50,567 bases of DNA from Vulcanisaeta distributa JCM 11213 (GCA_001316125.1 BBCS01000013.1:1-50567), one strand, 5' to 3'; shown: positions 9,904-19,557, counted from the first letter of the stretch. Notes: generated from the sequence alone by a model not told the origin. Numbers and translations: made by a program.

Positions 9904-11834
9904 ATGGTTAGGAGGTTGTTAATTGAGGACCTAAGGCTCGTTAGGATGGTCCATGACCTAAACGTAGACGTTGACGGCAGCATCCTGGCTTTCACAGTCT
10001 CTAAAATTGCGGATTCCCTAGAGGATTATGAGAGAAATGTTTGGGTTTATGATGGTAAGTCCCTTAGGCAGATTACGAGGGGGGGTAATAACGACTTTTC
10101 ACCGAGGATTTTAGGTGGTAAGGGCTTGATTTTCTTATCGAGGAGGGGGCTTGGTAGGGACAAGCCAGGTGTTGAGGTTTGGTATTTGCCGTTTAATGGT
10201 GGTGAGTCCGTGAAGATCGCTTACATTGGTGGTGGCGTTAATGATTTACGAATTGTTAATGGCGCAATGTACTTCATGAGTAATGTCGGTCCTGTTCAGG
10301 AGGATGTTAAGTTTGTTGAGGATTGGCCCCCCTCTGGTTTAATGGCAGGGGATTCATACACACGTTTAAATCGCACCTATTCTCGCTTGATTTAAATGGC
10401 TCCATTAGGCAAATAACTAGTGGTGACTTTGATGTTGTTGCCTATGATGTTGAGCCCAGCGGTAGGAGAGCTGCCATTGCCGTGAGCACCAATAAGTTTA
10501 AGCCCTACAGGAATGAGGTTTGGGTGGTAAACCTAGAGAGTGGTGAGAGGTATTCAGTCCTTAGTAACTATAGTGTGTCGGCAATTAAGTGGTCGCCGGA
10601 TGGTAAGTACCTGGCATTGGTGGGTAATGACCTTCATAGGGGGGGTTTTGCTACCCACGACCACGTACTGCTTGTTAGGCCTGAGGGCGGTGAGGTCGTC
10701 GATTTAATGAGAAGTATTGATAGGAATGTTGGTAATAGCCTTAATAGTGATGTTAGGGGGGGTTCACCACCACCAATAAGGCTTCAGTGGGTTGGTGATT
10801 GGGTCTACTTCATAATGATGGATGGTGGGACGTCAAAGCTAGTTAGGGCCGGTGTCAATGGTGGTGTTGATGTCGTGATTAGCGGTGAGAGGAGTATCGA
10901 GGATTTCGCGGTCATGAAGGATGGCACCATCTACTTTATCTCCATGGATTCACTGAGACCCACTGAACTATATAGATGGTTCAATGGCAGTGAGGAGATG
11001 ATAACGAACTTCAATGACTGGGTTAACTCAGTGGAGCTTTCGAAACCTGAACCATTCAGGTTCCGCGCAAGTGATGGTAGGGAAGTTGAGGGTTGGTTAA
11101 TGAGACCTGCAGGGTTTAGGCAGGGCATTAGGTACCCAGCGGTTCTAGAGATTCACGGTGGCCCAAAGACTGCCTATGGCTACTCATTCATGTTCGAATT
11201 CCAGTTATTGGCTAATGAGGGCTTTGTTGTTATTTTCATGAATCCCAGGGGCAGTGATGGTTATGATGAGGAGTTCGCAGACATACGTGGGCACTATGGC
11301 GAGAGGGATTATGAGGATTTAATGGAGGGCCTTGATACGTAATTAAGAATTACGACTTCATAGACCCAAATCGGCTGGGGGGTTATTGGTGGTTCATACG
11401 GTGGTTTTATGACCAATTGGGTGATAACGCATACGGATAGGTTCAGGGCTGCAATTACGGATAGGTCAATATCCAACTGGGTGAGTTTCTTCGGTGCAAG
11501 TGATATTGGGCCCTACTTCGCCAATGACCAAATCGGCGGTGGTGAGGACAGGGACTTCTGGGCATACCTAGAGAGTTATATGGTTAAGTCGCCGATTATG
11601 TACGTGAAGAATGTTAAGACTCCATTACTGATAATACACTCGCTTGAAGACTACCGCTGTTGGTTTGAGCAGGCCATACAGCTATACACGGCACTTAAGT
11701 ACCTGGGTAAGGAGGTTAAGATGGTTGTGTTTCCAGGCGAGAATCATGACTTATCAAGATTCGGTAGGCCTGAGCATAGGATAGCTAGATTGAAGGCTAT
11801 TGTTGATTGGTTCAATGAGAAGTTGAAGGCATGA
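9904..11834 (+). CDS. S9-family acylaminoacyl-peptidase / prolyl oligopeptidase-like
   Basis: About 640 aa in three frames. The N-terminal beta-propeller contains WVYDGKSLRQITRGG, IKWSPDGKYLALVGN and GGSPPPIRLQWVGDWVYF. The alpha/beta-hydrolase domain starts near YPAVLEIHGGPKTAYG. The catalytic Ser is in GVIGGSYGGFMTNW, the Asp in IIHSLEDYRCWFEQA, and the His in FPGENHDLSRFGRPEHR, so the triad is complete. Breaks are at 10325 (C6 where 4 or 7 fit), near 11341, and at the G6 run at 11369. These enzymes release acylated amino acids or short peptides in the cytoplasm. The 3' end abuts the convergent eL32 gene with no gap. Confidence 0.87.
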
Positions 11835-12443
11835 TCACTGAGCCCTCCTTAATTCCTCAATTACATCCTTAGTGATGTTGATGACCCTCACGCCCTTCTC
11901 AATAGCCCTCTTAACTATCTCAACCCTCTTCCTAAGGCCTACGGTTCTGCCAATCACTATGGCCTCCCTGGCCGGGTCGACCTTGTCCACGTCCTCAGGC
12001 CTATGAACAATCACTAACTTAAAACCGCTCGGATGTAAATTCCTGACAAGCCTCGGCTTTCCATAACCAACCTTAACCCTCTTCGGGTAACCCTTAATCT
12101 CAAGCCTAATCTTATTATCATTACCCCCCCTAGGCCTACGCCAATGCTCACCATGAGCAACCCTCAAGTACCTCCACTCATCCATCCTCATCCAACGCGG
12201 CTCCCTCCTCTCCATCAACAACCTAAGCCTCAATAATTGTCTCAACTTACCACTCAGCGAGACCCTGGGCCTCGGCAACTTAACCTCCTTAACCTCCGGC
12301 TTGGCCTCTGGCTTAGCCACCGCCTGCTCAGGGACCTGCTGTGGCTGTTGAGCAGACTGTGCCTGAGTCTCTGCCTGCACCTGCTCACCACTTGGTTGCT
12401 GTTGGGTCTCCTGCTCCGTGGGCTTACCCTCCTCCGTGGACAT
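11835..12443 (-). CDS. rpl32e: 50S ribosomal protein eL32 (L32e)
   Basis: 202 aa, intact. The N-terminal ~55 aa are Gln/Glu/Pro/Ala-rich and absent from most eL32. The core reads EHWRRPRGGNDNKIRLEIKG, YPKRVKVGYGKPRLVRNLHP and SGFKLVIVHRPEDVDKV, matching eL32. The RGG (C7 tract on the + strand) adds a Gly relative to the usual W.RPRG.D. It lies directly downstream of uS8 on the same strand, without the uL6 gene that normally separates them in archaeal spc-type operons. Confidence 0.9.
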   Translation of the reverse strand: MSTEEGKPTEQETQQQPSGEQVQAETQAQSAQQPQQVPEQAVAKPEAKPEVKEVKLPRPRVSLSGKLRQLLRLRLLMERREPRWMRMDEWRYLRVAHGEHWRRPRGGNDNKIRLEIKGYPKRVKVGYGKPRLVRNLHPSGFKLVIVHRPEDVDKVDPAREAIVIGRTVGLRKRVEIVKRAIEKGVRVINITKDVIEELRRAQ

Positions 12444-12485
12444 CGCAGAAGCACCCTGTTAATGCCCTTTTTAAATTTACCACCA

Positions 12486-12882
12486 TTAATAGACGTATGC
12501 GATTAATACACCGCCAACGTTCATCTGCCTAGCCTCTAAATGTGATAACACGCCCTTCGACGTGCTGAGGATTAGTATACCCACATTCCTCGCCGGTAAG
12601 TACTTCTCCTCCCACTTCATTAGCTCAGAAACCTTAACACTATGCCTAGCTTTATGGCGCCGACATCGTTTATCTTGCCGAGGAGTTGAACCTTAAACTT
12701 ACCACCCCCCTACCATCCTCAATAAACTCAATCTCACCAACATAACCATACCTCTGCATAACCCTGAGAACATTACCAACAAGCTTAGAAGAAGGCCAAA
12801 TAATCACCTCCCTATGACCCCCCCTCACCTCCGCGTTCTTAATCATCGTCAACGCGTTCGCCAGGACATCAAGCATTACCAT
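12486..12882 (-). CDS. rps8: 30S ribosomal protein uS8 (S8p)
   Basis: About 131 aa after correction. The start [19 protein letters not shown] then [19 protein letters not shown] is uS8. Past the break near 12670 another frame restores [12 protein letters not shown] and the conserved end [19 protein letters not shown], then VLIAYVY. uS8 binds helix 21 of 16S rRNA. The VRGGHREV sequence carries an extra Gly from a C7 tract. A TATA-like box lies 20-32 nt upstream. Only 42 bp separate its stop from the eL32 start. Confidence 0.88.
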
Positions 12883-12901
12883 ACAACCAACGTGCAGAGA
12901 C

Positions 12902-12914
12902 GCAAATTAAAAAC
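12902..12914 (-). promoter_or_regulatory. TATA-like box for the uS8 gene
   Basis: On the minus strand this reads AGTTTTTAATTTG, about 26 nt upstream of ATG 12882. It is a leaderless crenarchaeal arrangement. Confidence 0.5.
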
Positions 12915-13123
12915 TTTACTAAGCCGTCAGCGAAGGACCACATCATCAACCCTCAGCCGTACTCCCTAACATCACAGTTAGAAATGCGTGGGGCGGGTTT
13001 AAAATGCTTGGCTAGTGGTTAATATATTTATTTGTATTGAAGTAAATATTAATAAATATAACTGTTCATAAAAGATTAGAAGCCGCAAACACAATAAATT
13101 AAGACAACTAATGACTTAGTATT

Positions 13124-13488
13124 ATGAAGGTGATAATTAATGGCAGGGAGGTTGGTGATGAGTACGCGGGATGCGCATTATGTGGTGATAATAGGAGGAC
13201 AGGCACTTACCTGAGTATTGATGGAATACTTAGGTGTAAGGTGTGCGGTAAGCCGTGGAGTGGGACTTATCAGGAGGTTGCTGGCGCCAGGTTGTACTTT
13301 TGTTGTGGGGGGGATCATTATAGGGACTTTAAGAGGATGATTCAGAGGGCCATCGCAGTAGGCAACATTGGTAGGGTTAAGACTGTGCTCATCTCCATAA
13401 GTGGTGGTGAAAGGAGTGTAAGGTTGAGGATTATGATGGTAGGGTTGTGACGATAAATGAATCAATATTTAACCTGGCTGAACAGTAA
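13124..13488 (+). CDS. Ta0938-like zinc-binding protein
   Basis: About 121 aa. It has two CxxC knuckles (GCALCGDNR and CKVCGKPWSGTYQEV) and ARLYFCCGGDHYRDFKRMI. The layout CxxC..W...Y.EV.G..L.FCC..H is what I recall for archaeal Ta0938-family proteins, small zinc proteins of unknown function. A break near 13420 shifts the end; the better frame continues VEDYDGRVVTINESIFNLAE. A G7 tract in FCCGGDH adds a Gly within the second metal site. It is a single gene in an AT-rich stretch. Confidence 0.55.
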
Positions 13489-13519
13489 ATTATGTGAGAT
13501 CAAGTAATGGATAATTTAA

Positions 13520-13813
13520 ATGATAAGTGTTGGTCTGTATTATAGGGTTAAGAGGGGTCGTGAGGAGTAGTTTGAGAGAATGCTTAATGAGGTTTTGAAC
13601 TTCCTTAAAGAAAACATGGACGGCTTCATAAACGCAAAACTCTATAGAAGCGTTGTTGATCCTTCGGAATACCTAGTACATAGTGAATGGAGAGACCTGG
13701 AATCATTTAAAGGGTTCATAATGAGCAGGGAGTATAAGGAGACCATAACATATGGAGGGACAATCCTAGAGGACAAGCCCAAACACAGGATCTTCCAGGA
13801 AATAGGCATGTAA
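13520..13813 (+). CDS. ABM/dimeric alpha-beta barrel-like protein with an in-frame TAG
   Basis: About 97 aa. The frame from ATG 13520 is MISVGLYYRVKRGREE, then TAG at 13568-13570, then FERMLNEVLNFLKENMD. The region around it is typical of small antibiotic-biosynthesis-monooxygenase-like ferredoxin-fold proteins: a beta strand, an acidic helix, LYRSVVDPSEYLVHSEW, LESFKGFIMS. GAG (Glu) is expected at the TAG, so one G-to-T change explains it. No frame change occurs, unlike the other broken genes here. Without the upstream part, the shorter protein from ATG 13580 would lack its first strand. Confidence 0.6.
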
Positions 13814-13951
13814 CGCACGCCTAATTCACGGCCATAAATAGCGACCATGCCCTTCACATTTTCAATTTTCAATAACGGTAATAAACTCTTATCCAACATA
13901 AATGTTCCGTGGGATCAATGTTAATGAGGAGGTCATTGATTGAGTCGATGA

Positions 13952-14362
13952 TCAGCCACGGGCATTCCTAGAGTAAACAGCCTGACCAACCTTGCTAATT
14001 AATTGCCCAGGATCAAGCTCAGTGATTACGTCGATAACGTTTGGGGGGGTCTTAACCCTACGCTGGTCACTGAGTGTGAAGCCATCAATTATGAAGAGTC
14101 TATTACTGAATTCCTTCAGGTCATTAATCACGGACTCAGGATTATCATCAAAGGACACGTAAATAAGTGGGTAATTACTTAGTATGCTCCTTGCGAGTAA
14201 CTTAACGAGGAGTGTCTTACCCATACCCAAATCCCCCCCGCGGATCAGGACTAGGTAGCCGAAGGGAAAGCCCGTGGGCAATAAATCCTCCAAAACCTGA
14301 CACCTAAGGAAATCCATAACAACCAGGGAATAAGCCGAAACAAAATAATTAAGCATTACCAC
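13952..14362 (-). CDS. KaiC/GvpD-like RecA-fold ATPase, probably truncated
   Basis: About 136 aa remain. GYLVLIRGGDLGMGKTLLVK is a KaiC-like P-loop with one extra Gly from a C7 tract; LIYVSFDDNPESVINDL and RLFIIDGFTL follow. Similarity resumes in another frame to about 13905 (IIDSINDLLINIDPTEH), matching the Walker B region of this family. After that the sequence runs into the 3' end of the convergent ABM-like gene, so the C-terminal half of the ATPase is missing. It may be a 3'-truncated remnant or a short family member. Confidence 0.5.
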   Translation of the reverse strand: MVMLNYFVSAYSLVVMDFLRCQVLEDLLPTGFPFGYLVLIRGGDLGMGKTLLVKLLARSILSNYPLIYVSFDDNPESVINDLKEFSNRLFIIDGFTLSDQRRVKTPPNVIDVITELDPGQLISKVGQAVYSRNARG

Positions 14363-14397
14363 TTGGTATGTCTTACTTTACTAGTACTTATTAAGTA

Positions 14398-14579
14398 TTA
14401 GGGAGGTTGAGGAGCATGCTGATGATGCCCAATATATAATAAACCTAGTAAGGAATGCATTTGCTCAGGAATTAGCGTTGGTACATAAGTGGCTTGGCAT
14501 TGATATACCCAGCCATGCGCCATTCACATACTCACTAACCATTAGGAGAGTAAGTAAAAGGGCGAGAATGGCGATTTAA
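14398..14579 (+). pseudogene. Short orphan coding fragment
   Basis: An open stretch of about 58 codons ends at TAA 14577. It includes HADDAQYIINLVRNAFAQEL then LGIDIPSHAPFTYSLTIRR and has a convincing helical, charged composition. No ATG/GTG/TTG start precedes it in frame before an upstream TAG. It may be the tail of a decayed gene. The rest of the gap to 14800 shows nothing I can support. Confidence 0.25.
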
Positions 14580-14800
14580 CGGCAATGATTAATTAACAAA
14601 ATTAAGAAGAGCGTTGCGGAGCATCCGACGAGTAGGTCATTCAATGATGGGTCTTAATATTCTAAACGCACCTAGACAGCTCATGACCAGTACTAATTTC
14701 ACCAGAGCCATTGCACGAGGAATGCCGTAACATCCACTGTCATAATCACCGGCGATAATAAATCATTTTAATTTTCCATGCGTAGAGTAATCTCGGTGCT

Positions 14801-15516
14801 TTGGTTATGTTTCGGGGGGGTTTTGGCAGGGCTGTTTTAATTATCTCGTTATTCCTAATTGTTTATTACCTCATTTACTCCCTATCCCTTATTTACCTAA
14901 AGCCCTACATCCATTACTACCTCTCGGTGGCGAGCACCCACACCAGGGTGTTTAATTTCGCGGTCTTCATCATATTCCTAACATCACCATTCAACGCCTA
15001 CGAAGCCGTAATAATTCACGTAGACCCAACGACCTACTTCTTGGCAAGCGTTCTTCTACCAACAGTATTAATGCTCGCATTCCTAACCCTTTACAGCCAT
15101 GTTGTGAATAGCTTAATGTAAAGCCCGTGGTCCCAATCACGGGCTTTACAGTATTCGCCATCGCCGCATCACTCACAGACTCCTGGGTGGTGTCACTGGT
15201 TAGGTGGTTGGTTCTTGGGGGGGCACCGAGCATAGGCACCTCCGTGTACTCCGTATTTCAATTCACAGCCACCACGTACATAGTGGTTATCCTAATAATC
15301 CAGGTAATTAGGATCACGCGCCCAGTAAGGGTTAAGCATGAAATCAAGCCATTACTCATTACGATATATGCATTAATCACAATCATAATACTACTCACAA
15401 TAACAGCAATGTACTACATACTCACTAAATACGCACCAATAATAAACATAAACCACGCAATGGGACTAATCATAGCCACACTACTCATTTACGCGTATCA
15501 CAAATTTCATCACTAA
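14801..15516 (+). CDS. Multi-pass membrane protein, unknown function
   Basis: About 238 aa if the two frames are joined near 15110 (LNVKPVVPITGFTVFAIAA follows HVVNSL). Six hydrophobic segments are visible, including AVLIISLFLIVYYLIYSLSL, FNFAVFIIFLTSPFNAY, LLPTVLMLAFLTLYSH, TYIVVILIIQVI and LLITIYALITIIILLTITAM. Alternatively these are two overlapping genes, 14801-15121 and 15127-15516. A perfect 11-bp inverted repeat sits exactly at the junction. I do not recognise the family. Confidence 0.5.
15119..15148. repeat. Perfect 11-bp stem-loop at the junction of two membrane-protein frames
   Basis: TAAAGCCCGTG and CACGGGCTTTA are separated by an 8-nt loop. There is no following T tract, so a terminator role is doubtful. 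It overlaps the stop of the first frame and the GTG start of the second. Confidence 0.6.
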
Positions 15517-15644
15517 TTAATACGATGCTAATACCCGAAATAGATTGATGGAGCTAACAGTGAAGGATTAAGGAGGGATTTAGGCAGTCTCATAAGGTTG
15601 TCATGATGATGGATTATGTAGAACTGGCTTTGTTAAATTGTGCC

Positions 15645-16254
15645 TTATTTAACCTCCTGGATGCTTGTGCTTCCCCCCCAGTCATCGCCTATCGTTAGCC
15701 TCAGCCTAACCGGCTCGGCCCTAGCATTCTCACAAGTCACCTGGACCTCGACCTCGTAAACACTTGGTCAGGCAGTCCTGAACCCTATTGAGACAGCCAA
15801 GCCGGAACACGTCCGGCCTCGCAAACCACGCATATGGTGGTGAACCACCGCATGCGGTTGCCATATTTAGGTTATTGGCGTAAAATGGCTTACTACTATT
15901 ATCGAGGGGCATTACGATTAGGTTGAATATCCTAACATCATTGGGATTAATATCAACCTTATTCCTAATGCCCGCCCAAACCAGGTCAACCCAGTCATTG
16001 TAATCAGGACTTAAGCTACACCCAGCGGAACCACTTAATGAAGCCCTAACCTGCGCCACGCAATTCTTAGCAGCGCCACGGCCAATATTCCTAACACGAA
16101 GCCTAAGGTAACCGACAGCATTCTGCTGGGCAGGACGATTAGTGCCGCAGAGATCTGGGAACGTGTTAAGGATGGGCTTGTCCTGCACGATCTCAATACG
16201 CAGATCAGGCGATGTTGAGACTGCTCTGAAGTACTCCTGAAGACCAATAGCCAT
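15645..16254 (-). CDS. Secreted/surface-type beta-rich hypothetical protein
   Basis: About 202 aa after a frame break near 15765. The N-terminal part has DLRIEIVQDKPILNTF and GYLRLRVRNIGRGAAKNCVA, a CARDB/DUF11-like pattern for an immunoglobulin-like beta domain ('VRNIGRGAA..V.V'). Restored past the break, it ends VYEVEVQVTCENARAEPVRL then QEVK. Several Cys residues suggest disulfides. Its start overlaps the stop of the membrane protein gene 16254-16487, so the pair is probably co-transcribed. Function unknown. Confidence 0.5.
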
Positions 16255-16487
16255 TAAAGTACCACCACTACCAACAATGGGACCGCAGGGGGGGTGACGT
16301 AGGAACTACCTGGAGTAAACAGCATCACGAGGCCCATGATCAGCAGAAACACGCCAAAGTCGGAAATAATAGCATGCCAAACATTGCCATGATAAGCAAA
16401 CAACATGGCAAGAATTAATATAATTATGCCCACTATAATGAATGCAGCCTTCACTAATGAGATCATTACTAAGTCTATCAAACTCAT
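16254..16487 (-). CDS. Small two-helix membrane protein
   Basis: 77 aa. Two hydrophobic helices, AAFIIVGIIILILAMLFAY and VFLLIMGLVMLFTPGS, are followed by a short Pro/Val-rich end produced in part by a C7 tract (TPPAVPLLVV). It overlaps the next gene on the minus strand by one base, implying coupling. No family recognised. Confidence 0.5.
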   Translation of the reverse strand: MSLIDLVMISLVKAAFIIVGIIILILAMLFAYHGNVWHAIISDFGVFLLIMGLVMLFTPGSSYVTPPAVPLLVVVVL

Positions 16488-16602
16488 ATAATACCTAAAA
16501 ATCGGAGTACTCTAAATAATTCCTAAACCCATAAAAATACCGCTAATTACGGAATAATATATTGTTAAAAGGAATAATTTATTACCACGTGGTGAAATAA
16601 GT

Positions 16603-16908
16603 TTATGAGCACGCCAGTACGCTATTGTGTGATGTGCCCCCCCGATTATAAAGAGTAAGGTAGAAATAATACCTATGAAAATTAATAATAGTGAAAGGGG
16701 GAAATGACACTTTTATTGCTATTACCGTAATAATTAATACTATTAATGATAGTATTATTGCAATTAATGCAAATATTATGAATACGAATACTGGTAGTAG
16801 TATTATGAAAATCCAGTCTGGTACCTTTAAGCGACTTCTTAGCCACCGCATTTTGTAGAGGTGCGGTCTCCCCCTTTTAAAGACTTTAAGTACCCTTTTG
16901 GTGCTCAT
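16603..16908 (-). CDS. Basic-headed membrane protein
   Basis: 101 aa. A strongly basic N-terminus (STKRVLKVFKRGRPHLYK) is followed by a long hydrophobic block (VPDWIFIILLPVFVFIIFAL, then IAIILSLIVLIITVIA), enough for two membrane helices with the head inside the cell. The C-terminal ~35 aa (YYFYLTLYNRGGTS) may be affected by indels. It lies upstream of the 16254-16487 membrane gene on the same strand, separated by about 115 bp. Function unknown. Confidence 0.45.
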   Translation of the reverse strand: MSTKRVLKVFKRGRPHLYKMRWLRSRLKVPDWIFIILLPVFVFIIFALIAIILSLIVLIITVIAIKVSFPPFTIINFHRYYFYLTLYNRGGTSHNSVLACS

Positions 16909-17051
16909 GCAATGCTTCGCCTACATGCCTCAAGCTTGAGGTTAGGGTTTCATGGCCTTACGTTGACGCTCAGCTGCGGGTACCGATTGGTGGCGTTTTG
17001 ATGTGAGATGATGAGATTCTTGGTCAAGTCGCTTTTAAAAGCATCACATAT

Positions 17052-17884
17052 ATGCCTGGTAATGCATTAATGATCAGCAATGTCCTCAAAAATGCCATGT
17101 CTAGCGCTCGAATTACTGGTTTCGTACAATTGAGCCAACAAGCCATTGATCGTATTGAGGAGCTAAGGATGAGGAGTAATGGCGACATTACCATGAAGTT
17201 AAGCCCAAGCTTTGTATCCTTCTTCACCGACTATAATAGGGGCGATACCGTGAAGGCGGTGCATACTGAGGGAAGTCAGGACTCATTTGTAGCCTTAAAG
17301 ATGGCGTCCTCATTACTTAGCGGATCTGTTACAACCATTACGTGCAACGTGAATGTGAATGGTTATAAGTGGGTCAGTGAGTTTTTACCCAAGCTCATAG
17401 GCTCCGGCTACCTAGTTATTGAGTTGCCGTTATTACCAATGCCCAGTGACCTTGGTAAGGAGTTTAATGAGCATATGATTGCGGTTGTTGAATCATTGAG
17501 GAAGGCTAGGGATGAACTTCATAAAAACCTAGATACGGGCTCAGCACTAACATCGATTAAAACGCCTTACTAAACCCATGCAATGCGTTGGGGGGGGTCA
17601 TTGGCAAAAGGCTCGGCATAGACATGGGCAGTGGAGAGAGCAGTAAGGATAGGCTCAGAAAGTTAATACCGGGCATAGTCAGGAATGGGAAACTCGCAGA
17701 GTTAATAATCGAATCGATCACGAGGATTAAGAGTATAGCCACTGTAGGTCCGGAACCAACACAACCGCACTACAGGCCAGGCTCCGAACCACTAACGCCA
17801 ATCGAGGTCAATGACATAATAGGAATAACAACGTACATAACCAATATATTATTAACGGAAATAAAGAACCTAGGACAGATTTAA
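17052..17884 (+). CDS. Hypothetical protein, unrecognised
   Basis: About 277 aa if the break near 17560 is corrected (ALTSIKNALLNPCNAL joins GGVIGKRLGIDMGSG). The N-terminal part is mixed alpha/beta with a central NVNVNGYKWVSEFLPKLIGS; the C-terminal part is helical (LRKLIPGIVRNGKLAELIIE) and ends ITNILLTEIKNLGQI. A G8 tract lies at the junction. Its TAA overlaps the stop of a convergent small membrane-protein gene. A TATA-like CTTTTAAAAG lies about 20 nt before the start. Confidence 0.5.
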
Positions 17885-18121
17885 CAAAATCCGTAAATGA
17901 ATATGCACAGCATGAGCATTATCATATTTAAAACAATGCCTACGTATGTACCTAAACCTATATCAGTCAGCATGGTAATTCCACTTATAAAATAGGTCAT
18001 GCTGTTAATTCTGGCGATTGCTATTTCGTTCAGCTTCGTATTCCCTTACCCTAATAAGCATGAGGTAGCACTCGTTCCAAGCGGTAGTCTCTAGTTGTAT
18101 TACGTAGTTTAACCACTTCAT
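17881..18121 (-). CDS. Small membrane protein coupled to the TraB gene
   Basis: About 80 aa. It starts at ATG 18121, overlapping the TraB stop as ATGA, and begins KWLNYVIQLETTAWNECYLM. After one indel near 18045 it continues IAIARINSMTYFISGITML and ends with a hydrophobic helix (GTYVGIVLNMIMLMLCIFIY). The frame break hides it from simple ORF calling. The overlap and the clear membrane segments support it as a real gene. It may work with the TraB-family protein. Function unknown. Confidence 0.45.
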
Positions 18122-18828
18122 AGTTCGAGACATTCAATACCGTACTTCCTACGCAGTACCTCCCTTATACCCCCCCTCACATGATCCTTACCAAAGACTA
18201 TGAGGACCCTCGCCCCCCCAGACTTAATGAGCTCAGCAGCAACTTCAGCAGCCCTCTCATTCCTTAGCATGAGCGTTTTATCGGCTAAAAATCTTATTGG
18301 CGTAGCATAAGCAGAATTGAGAATAGAACTAGAAGTGATGATGCTGGATAAATTATTCTTATTAAGTTTCCATGAGGTGTGATCATTAATAAGGTAATCG
18401 ATACAAGGAGTAGGGGGAATGGATACTCCTAGAATGATCCAGCTGGACTTGACGTAATTCTTATTAAGTCTTATTAACAGTTGTGTTAATGTATAGTCTC
18501 CCCCCCACACGTAATTTACGTGCCTCCCAAAGACAGCCTTAACACTCTCAACATCACTTCCAACACTGAATTTGCCCCCCCTCCTTATTAATTGATAGAA
18601 CCCATAGAGTAACGCAAGGAGCTTATTCATGAATTTGAAGTGTAGTTTAAAGGCGATAACTAATGGTAGGTATCTCATGTTCCTTAATAGCCAGCCTAGG
18701 GTTATGTCATCCCTAACACCCTCGTACACAACATGCGTTATGCATGGTTTAATCCCAAGCAGGTTTTCCTCATTAACCGGCATCACATGTACAGTACCAA
18801 CTATGTAGCAATCACCACACCCACTCAT
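18118..18828 (-). CDS. TraB/TIKI-family protein
   Basis: 236 aa, intact. It begins GDCYIVGTVHVMPVNEE (family motif GT.H), has THVVYEGVRDD near residue 30, and a C-terminal block MLRNERAAEVAAELIKSGG, then VLIVFGKDHVRGGIREVL (the R.R....I and GxxH motifs). The family shares a fold with TIKI/ChaN-like putative metalloproteases; its archaeal role is unknown. The middle (RYLPLVIAFKLHFKFMNKLL) may associate with membranes. HVRGGIREV carries an extra Gly from a C7 tract. It overlaps the downstream small membrane gene by ATGA. Confidence 0.75.
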   Translation of the reverse strand: MSGCGDCYIVGTVHVMPVNEENLLGIKPCITHVVYEGVRDDITLGWLLRNMRYLPLVIAFKLHFKFMNKLLALLYGFYQLIRRGGKFSVGSDVESVKAVFGRHVNYVWGGDYTLTQLLIRLNKNYVKSSWIILGVSIPPTPCIDYLINDHTSWKLNKNNLSSIITSSSILNSAYATPIRFLADKTLMLRNERAAEVAAELIKSGGARVLIVFGKDHVRGGIREVLRRKYGIECLEL

Positions 18829-18907
18829 CGATCTATTGGACGTATACTGCGGTATAAAATCAAGCCAGCAAGAAAAACAATATTATTTTAGTTGGTTTAT
18901 GCCGGGA

Positions 18908-19291
18908 CTACGTCATGCCTAGGTAATTCCTTAGGTGTTCCTTGATTAGTTCACACATTACCAATGCAACCCTGTATGGTAGTCCATTAATGTCCTTGGG
19001 GGGGTCGCACCTTAATGGTCCCTCATATGCTAATTCCTCAATTGATGCCAAATCCACGAACACCCTAATATACCCGCCCAAGTCCTCAATCTTAACATTG
19101 ATGAGTGGCGCTCCATACCTCCTCAATTCATTATTAATCCAATCATCAACGCGCGTCTTACCATCCCTGATTAATTGACACACCCTGGAGAGTACGTAAT
19201 CCCTAACACTAATTGTTAGTCTACTCACGTCGAAGCCCATGGACCTAAGCTCATCGGCGCACAAGGCCAGGTCACCCTTACTAATCGCCAT
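18908..19291 (-). CDS. Hypothetical protein, intact
   Basis: 127 aa. It is helical at the start (KGDLALCADELRSMGFDVSR, then SVRDYVLSRVCQLIRDG), with a central strand region (PLINVKIEDLGGYIRVFVDL) and a helical end (VALVMCELIKEHLRNYLG). No family recognised. A C7/G7 tract gives DPP in RCDPPKDINGL. ATG 19291 is a clear start with an AT-rich segment (TTAAATTTC) about 25 nt upstream. The spacer 19300-19557 holds no feature I can support. Confidence 0.5.
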   Translation of the reverse strand: MAISKGDLALCADELRSMGFDVSRLTISVRDYVLSRVCQLIRDGKTRVDDWINNELRRYGAPLINVKIEDLGGYIRVFVDLASIEELAYEGPLRCDPPKDINGLPYRVALVMCELIKEHLRNYLGMT

Positions 19292-19557
19292 ACTGCAAAT
19301 TCAATTCCACAAGAAATTTAACCCTTTCTATTGCATTAAGGTATCATCGGCAATATAGGAACAAAAACTCTGGGGGGGAAACCCCCATGCAATGCATCCT
19401 GCCGTTAATGAGAATGCTGGGTTGATACTGATCTTAATTACAGTACTATGCACATGAAACGCCAGCAGTAAAGGCTTTAACCAAGGAATCAGTGAAAGTG
19501 ACAACGGCCATCCAGCTTCACCACTTAGGTGTGTTTAGGTTAATTATTAGTGGGCGT

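Noticed and set aside
12237..12532. Leu- and Pro-rich frames on the strand opposite eL32
   Set aside because: Shadows of the eL32 low-complexity N-terminus; no independent evidence.
13568..13570. TAG decoded as pyrrolysine
   Set aside because: No pyl genes or methylamine methyltransferases are visible, the position fits Glu, and Thermoproteales are not known to use pyrrolysine.
13642..13899. 85-aa minus-strand frame under the ABM-like gene
   Set aside because: Mostly antisense to a convincing gene; only its first residues could belong to the end of the KaiC-like remnant.
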